Positions 42,897-53,659 of a DNA stretch of 64,000 nucleotides are shown here, piece after piece; within the stretch, counting starts at the first letter, position 1; the number at the start of each line of letters is the position of its first letter. The notes beneath the pieces were generated by a model. That model was not told the DNA's origin and searched no databases. It saw only the letters and a list, made by a program, of their open reading frames with translations. This DNA is from Cellulosilyticum ruminicola JCM 14822 (lineage in GTDB: Bacteria; Bacillota; Clostridia; Lachnospirales; Cellulosilyticaceae), in contig NZ_BBCG01000002.1 of the NCBI RefSeq assembly GCF_001311925.1, positions 62,001-126,000 of the forward strand, in the 5' to 3' direction. The position numbers and the translations under genes are program-made.

Positions 42897-44258
42897 TTAT
42901 TGTTCGTTGTAAATTACTGTACATTCACTAGCTGTTTGATCTAAGATTTCTTTTGTTTTAGCTGGATCGTATGCACCGAATACACCCATAACATTGTCCC
43001 AAACATTACTTAAACCTTTTTGAAGAATTGTTTCTGATGGACCCCAACCTGCAACTGATGGATAAGCTTTACCAAAGTCAGCTTGTTCTTTGAAAGCCTT
43101 TCGCATTTCTTCGTTTGCAACGAATTCTGTTTCATAAGCTGCTTTAACTGTTGGTAAGTTACCACATTTTTCTTGGTATGCAACTTGTGCTTCTGGTGTC
43201 ATTAAGTATTCGATAACTTTGTAAGCTGCTTCTTTGTTTTTAGATGTTTTAAATACTGATAATCCACTGCCACCGAAGAATGCATATCTACCTTCTGGAC
43301 CTGCTGGGAATGGTGCTGTTCCAACTTTTTCAGCAAGTTCTGGTTTTTCTCTTCTTAAAGTTGCGATTTCATATGCTCCAGAGAACATTGTTCCGAATTC
43401 ACCTTCATTAAATGTAGCTTCGATTTCAGCTGAGTTTTTCTCAAGACCTGCCATACTGAGTAATCCTTCTGTTGCAAGTTCTGTGTAGAATTGAACACCT
43501 TTAACAGCTTCGTCTGAGTTGATTACACATGTTGTATTATCTTCAGCGATGAATTCTCCACCTGTTCCCCAAATCCATGGTGCAAAGTTGTGGATAACGT
43601 TCCAGTCATTTTTACCTGGCATACCAAGTGGTGTGATTTTTTTACCATCGATTTCCACATCTTTCATTTTTGTAAGAGCTTCTTTGAAGCTATCCCATGT
43701 TTCGAAATCTGTTTCTGGATTTACACCAGCTGCTTCACAAACGTCTTTTCTGTAGAATAATGCTCTTGTATCGATGAACCATGGAGCTGCATACATTTCA
43801 TCTCCAGCACCTAAGATTTTTGTTGTTGGAAGTGTAGCCTCATAGAAAGCATCTGCTCCACCAAAACGATCATAAATAGGTGTTAATTCTTCTAAAGCCC
43901 CCATAGCTGCGATAGCTGCGATTTGTGTTGTACCAAGTTGTGTGATATCTGGACCTTCACCACTTGTAGCTGCTGTTGTTAATTTTGTCCAAGCTGAACC
44001 CCAGTCTAATACTGTTGGTTGTACTTCAATATCTGGATTTGCTTCTAAGAATGGTTTTAAGATTTCCATGAAATCTTCATCAGGTGTACCACTGTTAGGC
44101 ATAATCCACATTGTTACAACTGTTTTTTCTCCAGTTTGAGATGCGCTGCTGCCTTCTGCACTAGCATTTGCTGTGTTTGTTGTTGTGCCACCGCATCCTG
44201 CTAATGAAGTTACTAATAATGCTGATACTAAAAGCTTAGATAATAATTTTTTATTCAT
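42897..44258 (-). CDS. Sugar ABC transporter substrate-binding lipoprotein
   Basis: A 453-residue family 1 binding lipoprotein: signal peptide with lipobox LAGC (Cys22), Ser/Thr linker, then VVTMWIMPNSGTPDEDFMEI, GPDITQLGTTQIAAIAAMGA, MYAAPWFIDTRALFYRKDV and the conserved FFGGSGLSVFKTSKNKEAAY block. Trp and Tyr residues in the cleft fit an oligosaccharide ligand; from the locus a cello- or laminari-oligosaccharide is likely. It is the first transporter gene and is followed 40 bases later by the permease genes. Confidence 0.92.
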   Translation of the reverse strand: MNKKLLSKLLVSALLVTSLAGCGGTTTNTANASAEGSSASQTGEKTVVTMWIMPNSGTPDEDFMEILKPFLEANPDIEVQPTVLDWGSAWTKLTTAATSGEGPDITQLGTTQIAAIAAMGALEELTPIYDRFGGADAFYEATLPTTKILGAGDEMYAAPWFIDTRALFYRKDVCEAAGVNPETDFETWDSFKEALTKMKDVEIDGKKITPLGMPGKNDWNVIHNFAPWIWGTGGEFIAEDNTTCVINSDEAVKGVQFYTELATEGLLSMAGLEKNSAEIEATFNEGEFGTMFSGAYEIATLRREKPELAEKVGTAPFPAGPEGRYAFFGGSGLSVFKTSKNKEAAYKVIEYLMTPEAQVAYQEKCGNLPTVKAAYETEFVANEEMRKAFKEQADFGKAYPSVAGWGPSETILQKGLSNVWDNVMGVFGAYDPAKTKEILDQTASECTVIYNEQ

Positions 44259-44387
44259 ATTTATCTCACCCTTTGTTTGAATTTGATAAATAAATTATAA
44301 ATCTTATACAATTATTTTTTAACTTCATAAAATTACGATAATCCATAAAAAATTATCTTTTATATATTTTTTTATGACATTATACAA

Positions 44388-46132
44388 TTAAACAGGAATA
44401 TAAAGCTTTATCATTGTATATTCTTTACATTTTGATTCTATTTCTATGACTTCTTTTGTATCTTTTATGTCATAATTTAGGCAAAGTCGTGCGATAATTG
44501 CTTTTAGTCCAAATCCTGATTTTGCTTCCAATTTCTCACCTTTCATAATTTTTTCAATAACTTCTTCACTCATTCCATTTCCATCATCTTCTACAGTAAC
44601 AATCATTCTGTTGTTTTTTCATCAAAACTTGTAGAAACATTAATTTGTACAGGTACCCCTGCTTTTTTTACACCATATTTAAGACTATTTTCTACTAATG
44701 ATTGAATTGTAATCTTAGGAATTTTAAATTCTAAAGTTCTTTCATCAATATTATAGTGCATTACTACACTATTTGGTTTTCTAATAATGACAATCTTAAT
44801 GTATTCTTCTACAATCTGTATTTCCTCTACAATAGTTATACATTCGTCTCCACGACTTAAACATGCTCTATAATACTTAGCTAACGTTTTAATAAGCTCA
44901 TTGGCTGTGTCTTTCTCCTCTATAGCCACCAATATGCTGGCTGCATTTAAAGTATTATATAAAAAGTGTGGTTTTACTTGATGATTAATAATAGAAAGTT
45001 CTAAACGTTTTTGAAGCTTTTCTCTTTGCGCTACATCTATAATCAGCTCATTAATTTGCCCCATCATCTCATTAAGGGCATCACTAATGTCATACACCTC
45101 TAAATAGCCTTCTTCCATATAGAAGTCTTGATCTAATTTCTTTTCTTCACCAACAATTCTGGCTTTATTAGCGATGAATTTTAAAGGCCATATTACTTTT
45201 CGTTTAATAATTAAAGAGGCAATAATAATAAAAATAATATTACTCATTACTGCAAAGATTAAAATAATACTAATGTTATAATTTGTACGCGACTGATGAT
45301 TAAGCCCTACAATATAGCCTTCTATAATCGGCATTTTTTCTACTACATAGTAATATTTTTTGTGATTTCTTTTAATATAATAATACTTATTTTCTTCCCA
45401 TCTAATTTCATCTTTAGCCTTAATAACTGCACTTATCCTACTTTCATCTGCCATGCATAAGGTTTGTCCTAATCCATCTTGAATAATAATATCTAAGGTA
45501 ATATTGGCTAAAATATTATCACACTCTTGCTTAAGGTTATCTTGATTTAAATAAATAACAATATAGCCTAGAGGCTGCATATCTTCTTTAGAATTAATAA
45601 GGCGTGTCATATAAAGGGTAGGCAGCTTACTTGGTTGTAGTATATTTTGTCCTATTTCCCAGTAAGCTGCTCCCTTTTTATTTTTGACTTTTTCTAAATT
45701 AAGTTGCTTGCTAAACGCTTCATTATCCTTGTTATATGCAGGCTCTTGATACTCCGAATATACATTTCCATACAAATCCACAATATGAATGGATTTAATA
45801 TCGTCTCGATTAGTAATTTCTTTTCTTAGAATTTCTCTTAAATTCTTACCTCTCTCACTTGAAACTTCTTTTAACAAACTTTGCACATTATCATTAATAA
45901 CAAGGTTATAAGAGACTCTTTCACTTTCCATCATCTTTTTAGATAATAAAAATGAAAATGTATTAAGTGCTTGCATGTCACTGGTTTGGAACTTATAATC
46001 CACTTCTTTTTGCAGAGCTAAATAAAATATACCTATTCCCAATACTAAAGAAATAGTCATTGTTACAAGATAGCTTTTCATAAGCACCCAGCTAATACTA
46101 TTAGTAGGTTTTCTCTTTAAATGCCTATTCAT
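44388..46132 (-). pseudogene. YesM-like sensor histidine kinase, frameshifted near its end
   Basis: A membrane histidine kinase of the LytS/YesM group: helix about 18-36, extracellular Cache-like domain (about 40-285), second helix (ISIILIFAVMSNIIFIIIAS), HAMP, then phospho-acceptor block QVKPHFLYNTLNAASI and the N box LVENSLKYGVKKAG. The frame ends early at FDEKTTE (44603), and the second frame (44388-44606) continues at once with MIVTVEDDGNGMSEE and GFGLKAIIARL, the ATP-binding G boxes. One A is missing in CAGAATGATT; with it the protein has about 581 residues. It probably senses oligosaccharides or the binding protein and phosphorylates the adjacent regulator. Confidence 0.87.
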
Positions 46133-47228
46133 TTATTCATACACTGCCTTTTTATATTCGTTAGGGGTCATATTTGTATATTTCTTAAATAACCTTGTGA
46201 AATAAGTTGTATCTGTATAACCTAATTTTTCACCTACTTCATAAACACGATAATTTTTTTTCTTTAAGCAAGAATTTTGCTCTCTTCATCTTCATGCCTG
46301 TTACATAACTTAAGAAATTTTCGCCTGTTTCTTGTTTAAAGAGTGTACAGAAATAATTTTTACTAATAGCTAATTTCTCACTGATAATGGTTAAATTAAT
46401 TTCTTCATCCACATGCTCAATAACATACTGACAAGCTTGCATAACTATATTATCTTTGTACATGACTTTACTTTCCTCAAACATACTATATAAACTACTG
46501 ATTTTCTTATTAAAACAGTCAATAAGTACTTCTTTTTCTGTTTGCTCATCTTGTCCATAATCTAAATAGGCATCTACATTTTCTAGTTTACCCAAATATA
46601 TAAATCGTTCTTTAATTTTTACAACAATCTCTTCTAGGATATAAGAGAATCTTACACACATACTTTCTCTTTCTAAGTCCCCATAACTTCTTTCTTCTTC
46701 CAAAATATTGTGTAAAATTTCAAAGGCTCTTTCATCACTTTGCATAATATATTTAACAAGCTGTTTATCCTTATCTCTAGAAAGCTGACGTTTCTTTCTC
46801 TTCTCACCTTTTAATTCAGTAAATACTTGTAACATCTTTTTGTTACGTTCTTTATCCATAAGTTTTTCTTTTGCTTTCTCTAAAACTAATATGATTTTTT
46901 CTTCTTCTAAAGGCTTCAAAATATAATCTAATGCACCATATTTAATAGCGCTTTTGGCATATTCAAATTCACCATAAGCAGTTAATATAATAACTTCTAA
47001 ATCATTTTCATCTTCTCTTACCTTTGCCATAAATTCCATTCCTGTCATAATAGGCATCTCAATATCTACAATTGTTAAATCTATTTCCCTTTTTTTAAGC
47101 TGCATAATAGCCTCTTCACCATTTTCAGCTTCACAGACTACTTCAAAACCTAGATCTTCCCACGGGATTAATTCCTTAAGCCCCTTTCTTACAATAGGTT
47201 CATCATCTACTAATTGTACTTTAAACAT
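46133..47228 (-). pseudogene. YesN-like response regulator, frameshifted near its end
   Basis: An N-terminal receiver domain (VQLVDDEPIVRKGLKELIPW; phospho-Asp in DLTIVDIEMPIMTG; Lys in DYILKPLEEEK) is joined to a middle region and a C-terminal AraC DNA-binding domain. The annotated frame stops at 46239, but the second half of the AraC domain is intact in another frame: YRVYEVGEKLGYTDTTYFTR, LFKKYTNMTPNEYKKAVYE, ending at TAA 46133-46135. There are eight A residues at 46254-46261 where seven restore the frame (364 residues). The stop is adjacent to the kinase start codon. It likely activates the beta-glucan genes. Confidence 0.87.
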
Positions 47229-47391
47229 TTGTTCACCCCATAAATTTTAATTTTACATAATCGCATTACAATTGTGTAACATTTTTACATAATTATACTA
47301 TATTTTTTAACTTCTTATGTAAATATTAAAACAAGGAGCCCCTATAAAATCTTTATAGTAAGCTCCTTAATACTATTAGTTTTTCTTATAC

Positions 47392-50121
47392 CTAATTTAA
47401 AACAACTTTAATTTTGTACTGTTTGCCAGTATCTAACTCCTCAATCATATTACGCTTGATTACAACTTTGTTCCCATCAATGATATATGGCCATTCATTG
47501 AAGTATACTGATTCAATTTCACATTCATTAGATGGTTTGTTGCCATTGTTGATGTATGTTACTTCAAATTGTCTACCATCGTATGTAAAAGCAATACTTA
47601 CTTTATTATCTTGGTCAAATTGTTCTAAAAGCAATTTAGGTTGTAATACGAGATCACCTAATTCACCTTTTACACCAAACATTTCAGTTACGACAGTATA
47701 CATAAGCCAGCTTGCTGCACCTGTTAAATAATGATACATTCCTCTACCACGTGTATTAATATACTCTGGTACACCTGGGTAGATTCTACTTGCATTGAAG
47801 TTAGTACAATGTTTGTAAAGTGTTTCAATTACTTTATAACCTTCTTTTATAAAACCTCTTTGATATAAAGCATTAGCATACATAATCGCCATGTGAGAGA
47901 ATACAGCTCCATTTTCTTTATGTCCATAAGCGAAACCAAACATTCTTCCTAGGTCTGTTTTAACTTCATGGAAGTCTGTATTTAATTTGTAACCGCCTAC
48001 TGCTGCATCATAAAGATATTTATCTACTGCTACAGTGATTTCTTTAACTTGCTCTTTGGTTGCAATGCCTGACATTACTATAAACACTTGTCCTGTAAGC
48101 ATCATACGTACATTGTCGTCAAATTTACCCTCTACACGGTTACTATGATTGTCATAGTAACCGTTATACCAGCTACATGCTTCGCCATCTGTGATCCACT
48201 CAGCTTTTCTAATGTGTTCAAACATCCAAGCTACTTTTCTATCAAGATTTGCAGCCAATTCTTCGATATCTACAGCTACTTTTTTACCGCTTACTGCATG
48301 TCTTACTTGTTTGCAGTATGTTGCTAATAATTCATTTTTACCTGCTACATCATCATAAATAACTTCTGTTTCTTCAATGAGTACTTTTAATTCTTCTGCG
48401 ATTTCAATTTCATTTTTGTTTAAGCGTGCTTTGATTTCACGAAGTAGCTGTGCAATTGCTTTCATATTACCAGCATAAAGAGCTGTAAATGCTACACTTT
48501 CCCCTTTTTCATCTGCCATATCTAAAGCATCATTCCAGTCAGCGCCATGTAATTTAAGATTATTATGTTCGCCAACATCAAAGAATGCTGTTAAATGTTG
48601 TACAAGGAGATGCTCTAAAATAGTACCTTCATATTTTTCTTCTCCATTTTGTACACGTTGAATATTGCCTTGTGCCATATTCCATAATTCATCTTTAGCT
48701 GTACCTCTTTCAACCTGTAAGTCTTTGAAATATGCTTGATTTTCTAAAAGGAATGCTAAATCGCCACTTTGTTGTAAGTAAAGATTTACTGTTAAGAATG
48801 GCCATGCCCCATGATCCATCCATACACGTGTGATATTATTTCTATCTGCAATAAATTCACCTGGTTTAGTTCCAATGATTGTTGCATTTGTTCCATCGAT
48901 TCTAACGCCGCCAAAGTTATCTTTTAACATTTTACGAACGCTACTTGGATCCATGAATAATAATGCTAAACAGTCTTGCCATAAATCACGCCATCCGCGT
49001 CCACCTTTTCCATAGTCATGGTGTGGCAAGAATGAACAGCCATAGATTCTACGAAGCATTGGTTGGAAGTTTACCCAGTACATCCAGTTATCAAATGTTT
49101 CGTCTCCTGTATGGTAATTAATATTGATTTTTTCATCCCAATAAGCTTTTGTTGCTTCTAATGCTTTATCGAAGCTTTCTCTACTTAAGTATTTTTTAGC
49201 CATCTCTTCGTAGTTTATGCCTTCTTCTGCAAAGCCGATTGCTACAATATAAGATTTACTTTCACTTGGATTTAATTTTATTTTTGTAAAAGATAATGCA
49301 CCGATTGCTTCATACCCATCTATTTTTACATTTGCACCAATAATTGGCTCTTTACTCTTCATAATTGCTTCAGGTACTTCAAATGATCCACCTTCTCCAA
49401 TGTAATCTTCTACAACGGGGAAGAAACCTACTGGCATTTCACCACTTTCTGTAGCTCCTGATACACCATAAGTTATAGTATTAACTTTATGTCCTCTTTC
49501 ATCAAATGTTAAAGTAGGATTTACAAGTACACTATATTCTGTAGTTTGAATACGATGTAAAAGTGAAGTTACATGTCTATGGTCTCTTAAATTTGTTGCA
49601 GAACGGCCATAAAGTGGAATAGCTGCTGTAGGTCTTAATACTAATTGTTCATTTCCAATATTAGTAATTGTTACTTTCATAAGCTCTACAGTATCTTCTG
49701 TAACTTCTCCATTTGCTTCTACTAAGTTTGGTACAAATGAAGTAACTTCCGCTTTAACACCCATCTCTTCAGATATACGTGTTACTTTATGCCACATAAT
49801 TCCTGCTTCTAATACTGTCTCATCTTTATCATCTGTAAATAATTTTGCTTGTTGCATAGCTGATGCGCCAGTTACTGACCAAGCCCCTTTTCCATCTACA
49901 TCAATCCAGAAATTTCTAGAAGACTTATTGTTATGTAATTCTTCTGCACTTACTGGTGCAAGTAAAAATGTATTTTGTCCCATTTTACAGTCCCCGTTTA
50001 GGATAGGTGTCACGCTAGACATGACACCTTTCTCATTGGCAATTGGGAAGTATGCATAACTATTTTGATCTGGATTTACCATTTTGAATGAGCCTTTATA
50101 ATCTATAAATCTATAACCCAT
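47392..50121 (-). CDS. GH94 glycoside phosphorylase (laminaribiose/beta-oligoglucan type)
   Basis: A 909-residue cytosolic inverting phosphorylase that splits a beta-glucoside with phosphate to glucose 1-phosphate. It has the GH94 layout: N-terminal beta-sandwich (about 1-300), linker and an (alpha/alpha)6 barrel with the GRGWRDLWQDCLALLF block, the general acid in HGADWNDALDMADEKG (Asp of WNDAL), and the phosphate-binding GAASWLMYTVVTEMF / HSNRVEGK regions. It is longer than cellobiose phosphorylase (about 810) and differs from cellodextrin phosphorylase, so it may act on beta-1,3- or other linked substrates; the GH16 enzyme in the locus supports beta-1,3. Strong AAAGGAGGG site. Exact linkage unproven. 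Confidence 0.85.
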   Translation of the reverse strand: MGYRFIDYKGSFKMVNPDQNSYAYFPIANEKGVMSSVTPILNGDCKMGQNTFLLAPVSAEELHNNKSSRNFWIDVDGKGAWSVTGASAMQQAKLFTDDKDETVLEAGIMWHKVTRISEEMGVKAEVTSFVPNLVEANGEVTEDTVELMKVTITNIGNEQLVLRPTAAIPLYGRSATNLRDHRHVTSLLHRIQTTEYSVLVNPTLTFDERGHKVNTITYGVSGATESGEMPVGFFPVVEDYIGEGGSFEVPEAIMKSKEPIIGANVKIDGYEAIGALSFTKIKLNPSESKSYIVAIGFAEEGINYEEMAKKYLSRESFDKALEATKAYWDEKININYHTGDETFDNWMYWVNFQPMLRRIYGCSFLPHHDYGKGGRGWRDLWQDCLALLFMDPSSVRKMLKDNFGGVRIDGTNATIIGTKPGEFIADRNNITRVWMDHGAWPFLTVNLYLQQSGDLAFLLENQAYFKDLQVERGTAKDELWNMAQGNIQRVQNGEEKYEGTILEHLLVQHLTAFFDVGEHNNLKLHGADWNDALDMADEKGESVAFTALYAGNMKAIAQLLREIKARLNKNEIEIAEELKVLIEETEVIYDDVAGKNELLATYCKQVRHAVSGKKVAVDIEELAANLDRKVAWMFEHIRKAEWITDGEACSWYNGYYDNHSNRVEGKFDDNVRMMLTGQVFIVMSGIATKEQVKEITVAVDKYLYDAAVGGYKLNTDFHEVKTDLGRMFGFAYGHKENGAVFSHMAIMYANALYQRGFIKEGYKVIETLYKHCTNFNASRIYPGVPEYINTRGRGMYHYLTGAASWLMYTVVTEMFGVKGELGDLVLQPKLLLEQFDQDNKVSIAFTYDGRQFEVTYINNGNKPSNECEIESVYFNEWPYIIDGNKVVIKRNMIEELDTGKQYKIKVVLN

Positions 50122-50152
50122 GGCCTAAAGCCCTCCTTTCTTTCTGAGCTTA

Positions 50153-53077
50153 TTAATTAAAACTTAATGTAACTTGATGTAATTTACCATCATTTACTAA
50201 TTTCACACGGTTTCCTTCTACTGCACTTCCGTCTACAGTAAGTGAGTAGTTGCTATTAGCTAAACGAGTAAACCCTTCTGGTTTTGTAATATTGATTGTG
50301 TATTCAGATGTATAGAATCTAAGTGTGTATTTTACATTAGTTTCTTTTTCATCTAAGATTGGATCTAATACAAGTGATTCATTGTCATATTCGATACCTA
50401 ACATTTCGAATAATGTAATTGTAAGCCATGTAGATGTACCACTAAGTGTTGGCCCAATGTTTTCACCTGTTTGGCTGTTATTGTATTGTGTACACCATCT
50501 TGGATTACCACATTTTTTGAATGGATCTTCTAATGTTTTGTATGGTAATACCAGTTTAACCATCCAGTAACCTACATCTCTAAGTCTTTCAGCAAGTTTT
50601 ACATCTTCTACAACTTTTGCTGCTTGCAACATAGCTGCTGTTGCCATCATTGTAGCATGTTTGAAAATACCACCATTTTCTCTATCCCCAGGGAAGTATT
50701 CTCCTGTTGCTGTACTCTTAGCAATTTTTGAAAGATCTGTTGGGCTCATAAGTTTAAGTCCAAATGGTGTTTTTAAGTATGTTTCAATACGATCTAACAT
50801 TACTTTAATTTGTTCATCTGTTGCTGACCTCGATAATACTGACCAGCTGAATGAATTTAAGAAGTATGTACCATTAATTTCTGGATCTGAAGAAAATCCA
50901 TCATTGTTAGCACCTAAGTATGTGATTTCATCACCGAATCTGTTGAATAAGATTCTTGCGAAGAAGTCATCTTTCCATGCATATTTTTGGATATTTTCAG
51001 CTAATTTTGTATTTACAGCTGTTAAATGTAGCATATATGCTTCATCATTTTGGAATTTAGCGAACTCTTCCATTTCGTTTATAGCTACTTTTAATAAGAA
51101 TGCATTCATAATACTTTCTGAGTAACCTTTGAATGGCCCATCCATTTGTTCTTTTTGTGGACCTGTTAAGTAGTTATCATCTACTTTTAAGCAGTCATTC
51201 CAGTCTGCGAAGTCAATAAGTGGAAATCCGTGTTCACCTACTGAGATTTCAGATGAGTATTTGATAATTGCTTTTAATGTGTCATATACACTACGTTTTT
51301 TACCATTTGATTCTGGGATTTCATACATTTCATTTAAGAATGCTTTATCTCCACTATAGCTTACATAACGGTAAACTGCTTGTACGAGCCATAAACCATC
51401 ATCTGACCATTTACCTGCTTCTTTACCTTTCCAAAAGAAGTTGTGGTAGCAGTATCCATATTCGAATACTTTTTCAATCCATTCGCTTAATAATGATTTT
51501 GTATATTTGATTTCACCCATAGAAATTAAGTAATATTGAGAAACGAAGATATCTTGGATTTCTCTGAAACCAATTTCACGGTAACCTTTTTGTGTAAGAT
51601 CAAATGAACGTGATACGAATGTTTGATATAATACTTGGAATGGTAAATTTTTATTTACATAGCTATCGAAATCAGCATCGCTAGTTTCTACTTGTAAGTA
51701 TGTGCTATATTTTTTGTATCCTTCTTGTTGCTCTCTTAAAGCATTATCAACAACTTCTTTTGTAGCAAATTTATTTTGTAAGTTTACAAGTTCTTCATCA
51801 ATAACGTTTGATGACACTTCTTTATTATCAAATTTAGAAACGAGACCTACGAAATGATCACCATATACTGTATCATTTGCATCGATTTCTAAGTTACATC
51901 CTAATGCGAAGAAACCTGGTCCTTTTGTATTTAAGTTATTAGAAAGTTTTCTAAGTCCTTGTGGTTTTAATAAGTTACCGCTTCCTACGAACTCACTGTA
52001 TTTTGTACAAAGTTCTGTAGCGTATTTTTTAACACCTTTTTCAAATGCCATGAATGTTGTGAAACGAACATCTGCTCTAGCATTGATTGGATAGTAGCTT
52101 GGTGCATAACCGATTAAGTTACCCTCTTCATCATTGATTACTCTTGATTGCATGATAACTGTTGAGTAAACAACGTCTTCCATTAATGCTCCTGGTGCAG
52201 TTGTTGCAAGCATACCAGTTGTTACAAGTTTTACATTTCTTTTTGTACCTGTTGTATTTTCAATTGCAATACGTTGTACTTCTGTTGCTACTGGTAACCC
52301 TTCATATTGAGGAACTAAGAAAATAGTTCTTGTGATTTTAAGACCACATTTTGTTGTGTACTCAATAACTGTGTAGTTTTGACCATGTTTACATGTAGCT
52401 GTTTCAATATTTTCATCTAATACATCTGCTGAGTAGAAAATTTGTTTTCCGTTTTCTACGATGTAGAATTGTCTATTTGCTGGAAAACCGTTTTCTTCTG
52501 GTAACATATCCCATCTTGTAGCTAATACTTGAGTTGCAGCATGTGCTCTAAAGCTTCCTGCACCGAATCTATCAACTACACTTTTAGGTGTTGTTTGAAG
52601 TGCTACTTCAAAATTCATACGGTCACCTAATAACATATTTGTATAGAAGTGAGGGCCTGGTACTGGTTTTGTTAAGTCAATAACGTGTTCACCTTTTTCA
52701 TTGATGCTTCCAGCCCAAGTTTTATAGTTTTTACAGATTTCAACCATTGTTTCTGCAATTTGAGCCTTTAATGTTTGCTCTGTAACATTACCATCTTTGT
52801 ATGTATAATAACTTACTTTATTTCCATCAATATTAAATAAGTGTGATGCTTTTCTATCTAAGCCATCTACATATTGACTTACTACTTCATCTTTAAGTAT
52901 TTCGTTAATTGCTGGTACATAGAAAGCAAATCCTCCTACAGCAATTACATTATTTAATGCTATATCTATAAATTGGCTGTCATATACTAACTGTTCATTT
53001 AATTGTGCTTTAAAATAGTTTTGTACTTTCTCGTTTGTTGTGCCTAATACGTCCCTTGCTAATGTTTTAGTTAACAT
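50153..53077 (-). CDS. GH94 cellodextrin phosphorylase-like enzyme
   Basis: The 974-residue protein is close throughout to clostridial cellodextrin phosphorylase (about 984 residues): VIDLTKPVPGPHFYTNMLLG, LQTTPKSVVDRFGAGSFRAH, ATQVLATRWDMLPEENGFPA, QKGYREIGFREIQDIFVSQY, the catalytic-acid block FADWNDCLKVDD and GENIGPTLSGTSTWLTITLF near the phosphate site. It phosphorolyses cello-oligosaccharides of three or more units to glucose 1-phosphate and a shorter chain. It is encoded 31 bases upstream of the other GH94 gene, so they form one unit. The family also contains enzymes for other beta-linkages, so specificity is an inference from similarity. Confidence 0.9.
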   Translation of the reverse strand: MLTKTLARDVLGTTNEKVQNYFKAQLNEQLVYDSQFIDIALNNVIAVGGFAFYVPAINEILKDEVVSQYVDGLDRKASHLFNIDGNKVSYYTYKDGNVTEQTLKAQIAETMVEICKNYKTWAGSINEKGEHVIDLTKPVPGPHFYTNMLLGDRMNFEVALQTTPKSVVDRFGAGSFRAHAATQVLATRWDMLPEENGFPANRQFYIVENGKQIFYSADVLDENIETATCKHGQNYTVIEYTTKCGLKITRTIFLVPQYEGLPVATEVQRIAIENTTGTKRNVKLVTTGMLATTAPGALMEDVVYSTVIMQSRVINDEEGNLIGYAPSYYPINARADVRFTTFMAFEKGVKKYATELCTKYSEFVGSGNLLKPQGLRKLSNNLNTKGPGFFALGCNLEIDANDTVYGDHFVGLVSKFDNKEVSSNVIDEELVNLQNKFATKEVVDNALREQQEGYKKYSTYLQVETSDADFDSYVNKNLPFQVLYQTFVSRSFDLTQKGYREIGFREIQDIFVSQYYLISMGEIKYTKSLLSEWIEKVFEYGYCYHNFFWKGKEAGKWSDDGLWLVQAVYRYVSYSGDKAFLNEMYEIPESNGKKRSVYDTLKAIIKYSSEISVGEHGFPLIDFADWNDCLKVDDNYLTGPQKEQMDGPFKGYSESIMNAFLLKVAINEMEEFAKFQNDEAYMLHLTAVNTKLAENIQKYAWKDDFFARILFNRFGDEITYLGANNDGFSSDPEINGTYFLNSFSWSVLSRSATDEQIKVMLDRIETYLKTPFGLKLMSPTDLSKIAKSTATGEYFPGDRENGGIFKHATMMATAAMLQAAKVVEDVKLAERLRDVGYWMVKLVLPYKTLEDPFKKCGNPRWCTQYNNSQTGENIGPTLSGTSTWLTITLFEMLGIEYDNESLVLDPILDEKETNVKYTLRFYTSEYTINITKPEGFTRLANSNYSLTVDGSAVEGNRVKLVNDGKLHQVTLSFN

Positions 53078-53307
53078 ACATTTCTCCTTTATACGTTAAT
53101 TTTATAACTGTTATTTTAATAATAAGATATTCTAACTTATAAGATAACCGTATAATATTAAGCTTTTTCATAAAATAATTACTATCTTTTTAGTGTCTTT
53201 GGTTAGTTTTCATCAAACTTAGAGAATAATCTTTGTAACTTATACCAAAAATATCATCTTCTGTTTTTTATACTTATTAACAGTATAAAAGTTGTCAGCA
53301 AAAGCTG

Positions 53308-53659
53308 CAATGTCATTAAGTTAAGATGACAAAAAAGATCTCTATACTAATCAAATGGTATAGGGATCTTTTTTGAAAAAAATATTGACAAGTCTAAAAA
53401 AATGTAGAAGTCATAATTGCAAAAAATCTTATTCCTATAAGGCCTGACAGGCCTAGGAAACGACATCTAACTATCAAGATTTTTCATAGCTTCTTTTATA
53501 GGGTAGCATAAATTTTTATGATTAAATAGAAATTTTGAGACAGATGCAAATCTGTTTATTTGTAGTGCCTAAAAATAAAAAAGAAGTTGCAGAAATGAAT
53601 CTTCAACTTCTTTTTTCTAAAGAGTACGTTTCTAACACAATGTTAACTTAATAACATTG
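53308..53659. mobile_element. MITE-like non-autonomous derivative of the IS4-type element
   Basis: Left repeat CAATGTCATTAAGTTAA (53308-53324) and right repeat TTAACTTAATAACATTG (53643-53659) are inverted copies. Inside lie a terminator-like hairpin (AAAAAAGATC..GATCTTTTTT, about 53328-53378), the last codons of the IS4 transposase (KIFHSFFYRVA and TAA), and another hairpin (AAAAGAAGTTG..CAACTTCTTTT) before the right end. Everything between the two ends of the parent is deleted, leaving about 350 bases. The outer flanks GTTGTCAGC (53291-53299) and GCTGACAAC (53666-53674) are themselves complementary, as if the element had inserted into the loop of a terminator hairpin. The rest of 53078-53290 and 53680-53860 shows no gene. 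Confidence 0.65.

Noticed and set aside
46239-46261. Phase-variable A8 tract in the response regulator
   Set aside because: Possible, but six other genes show similar single-base changes in or beside short runs, so assembly error is the simpler explanation; kept only as an alternative.
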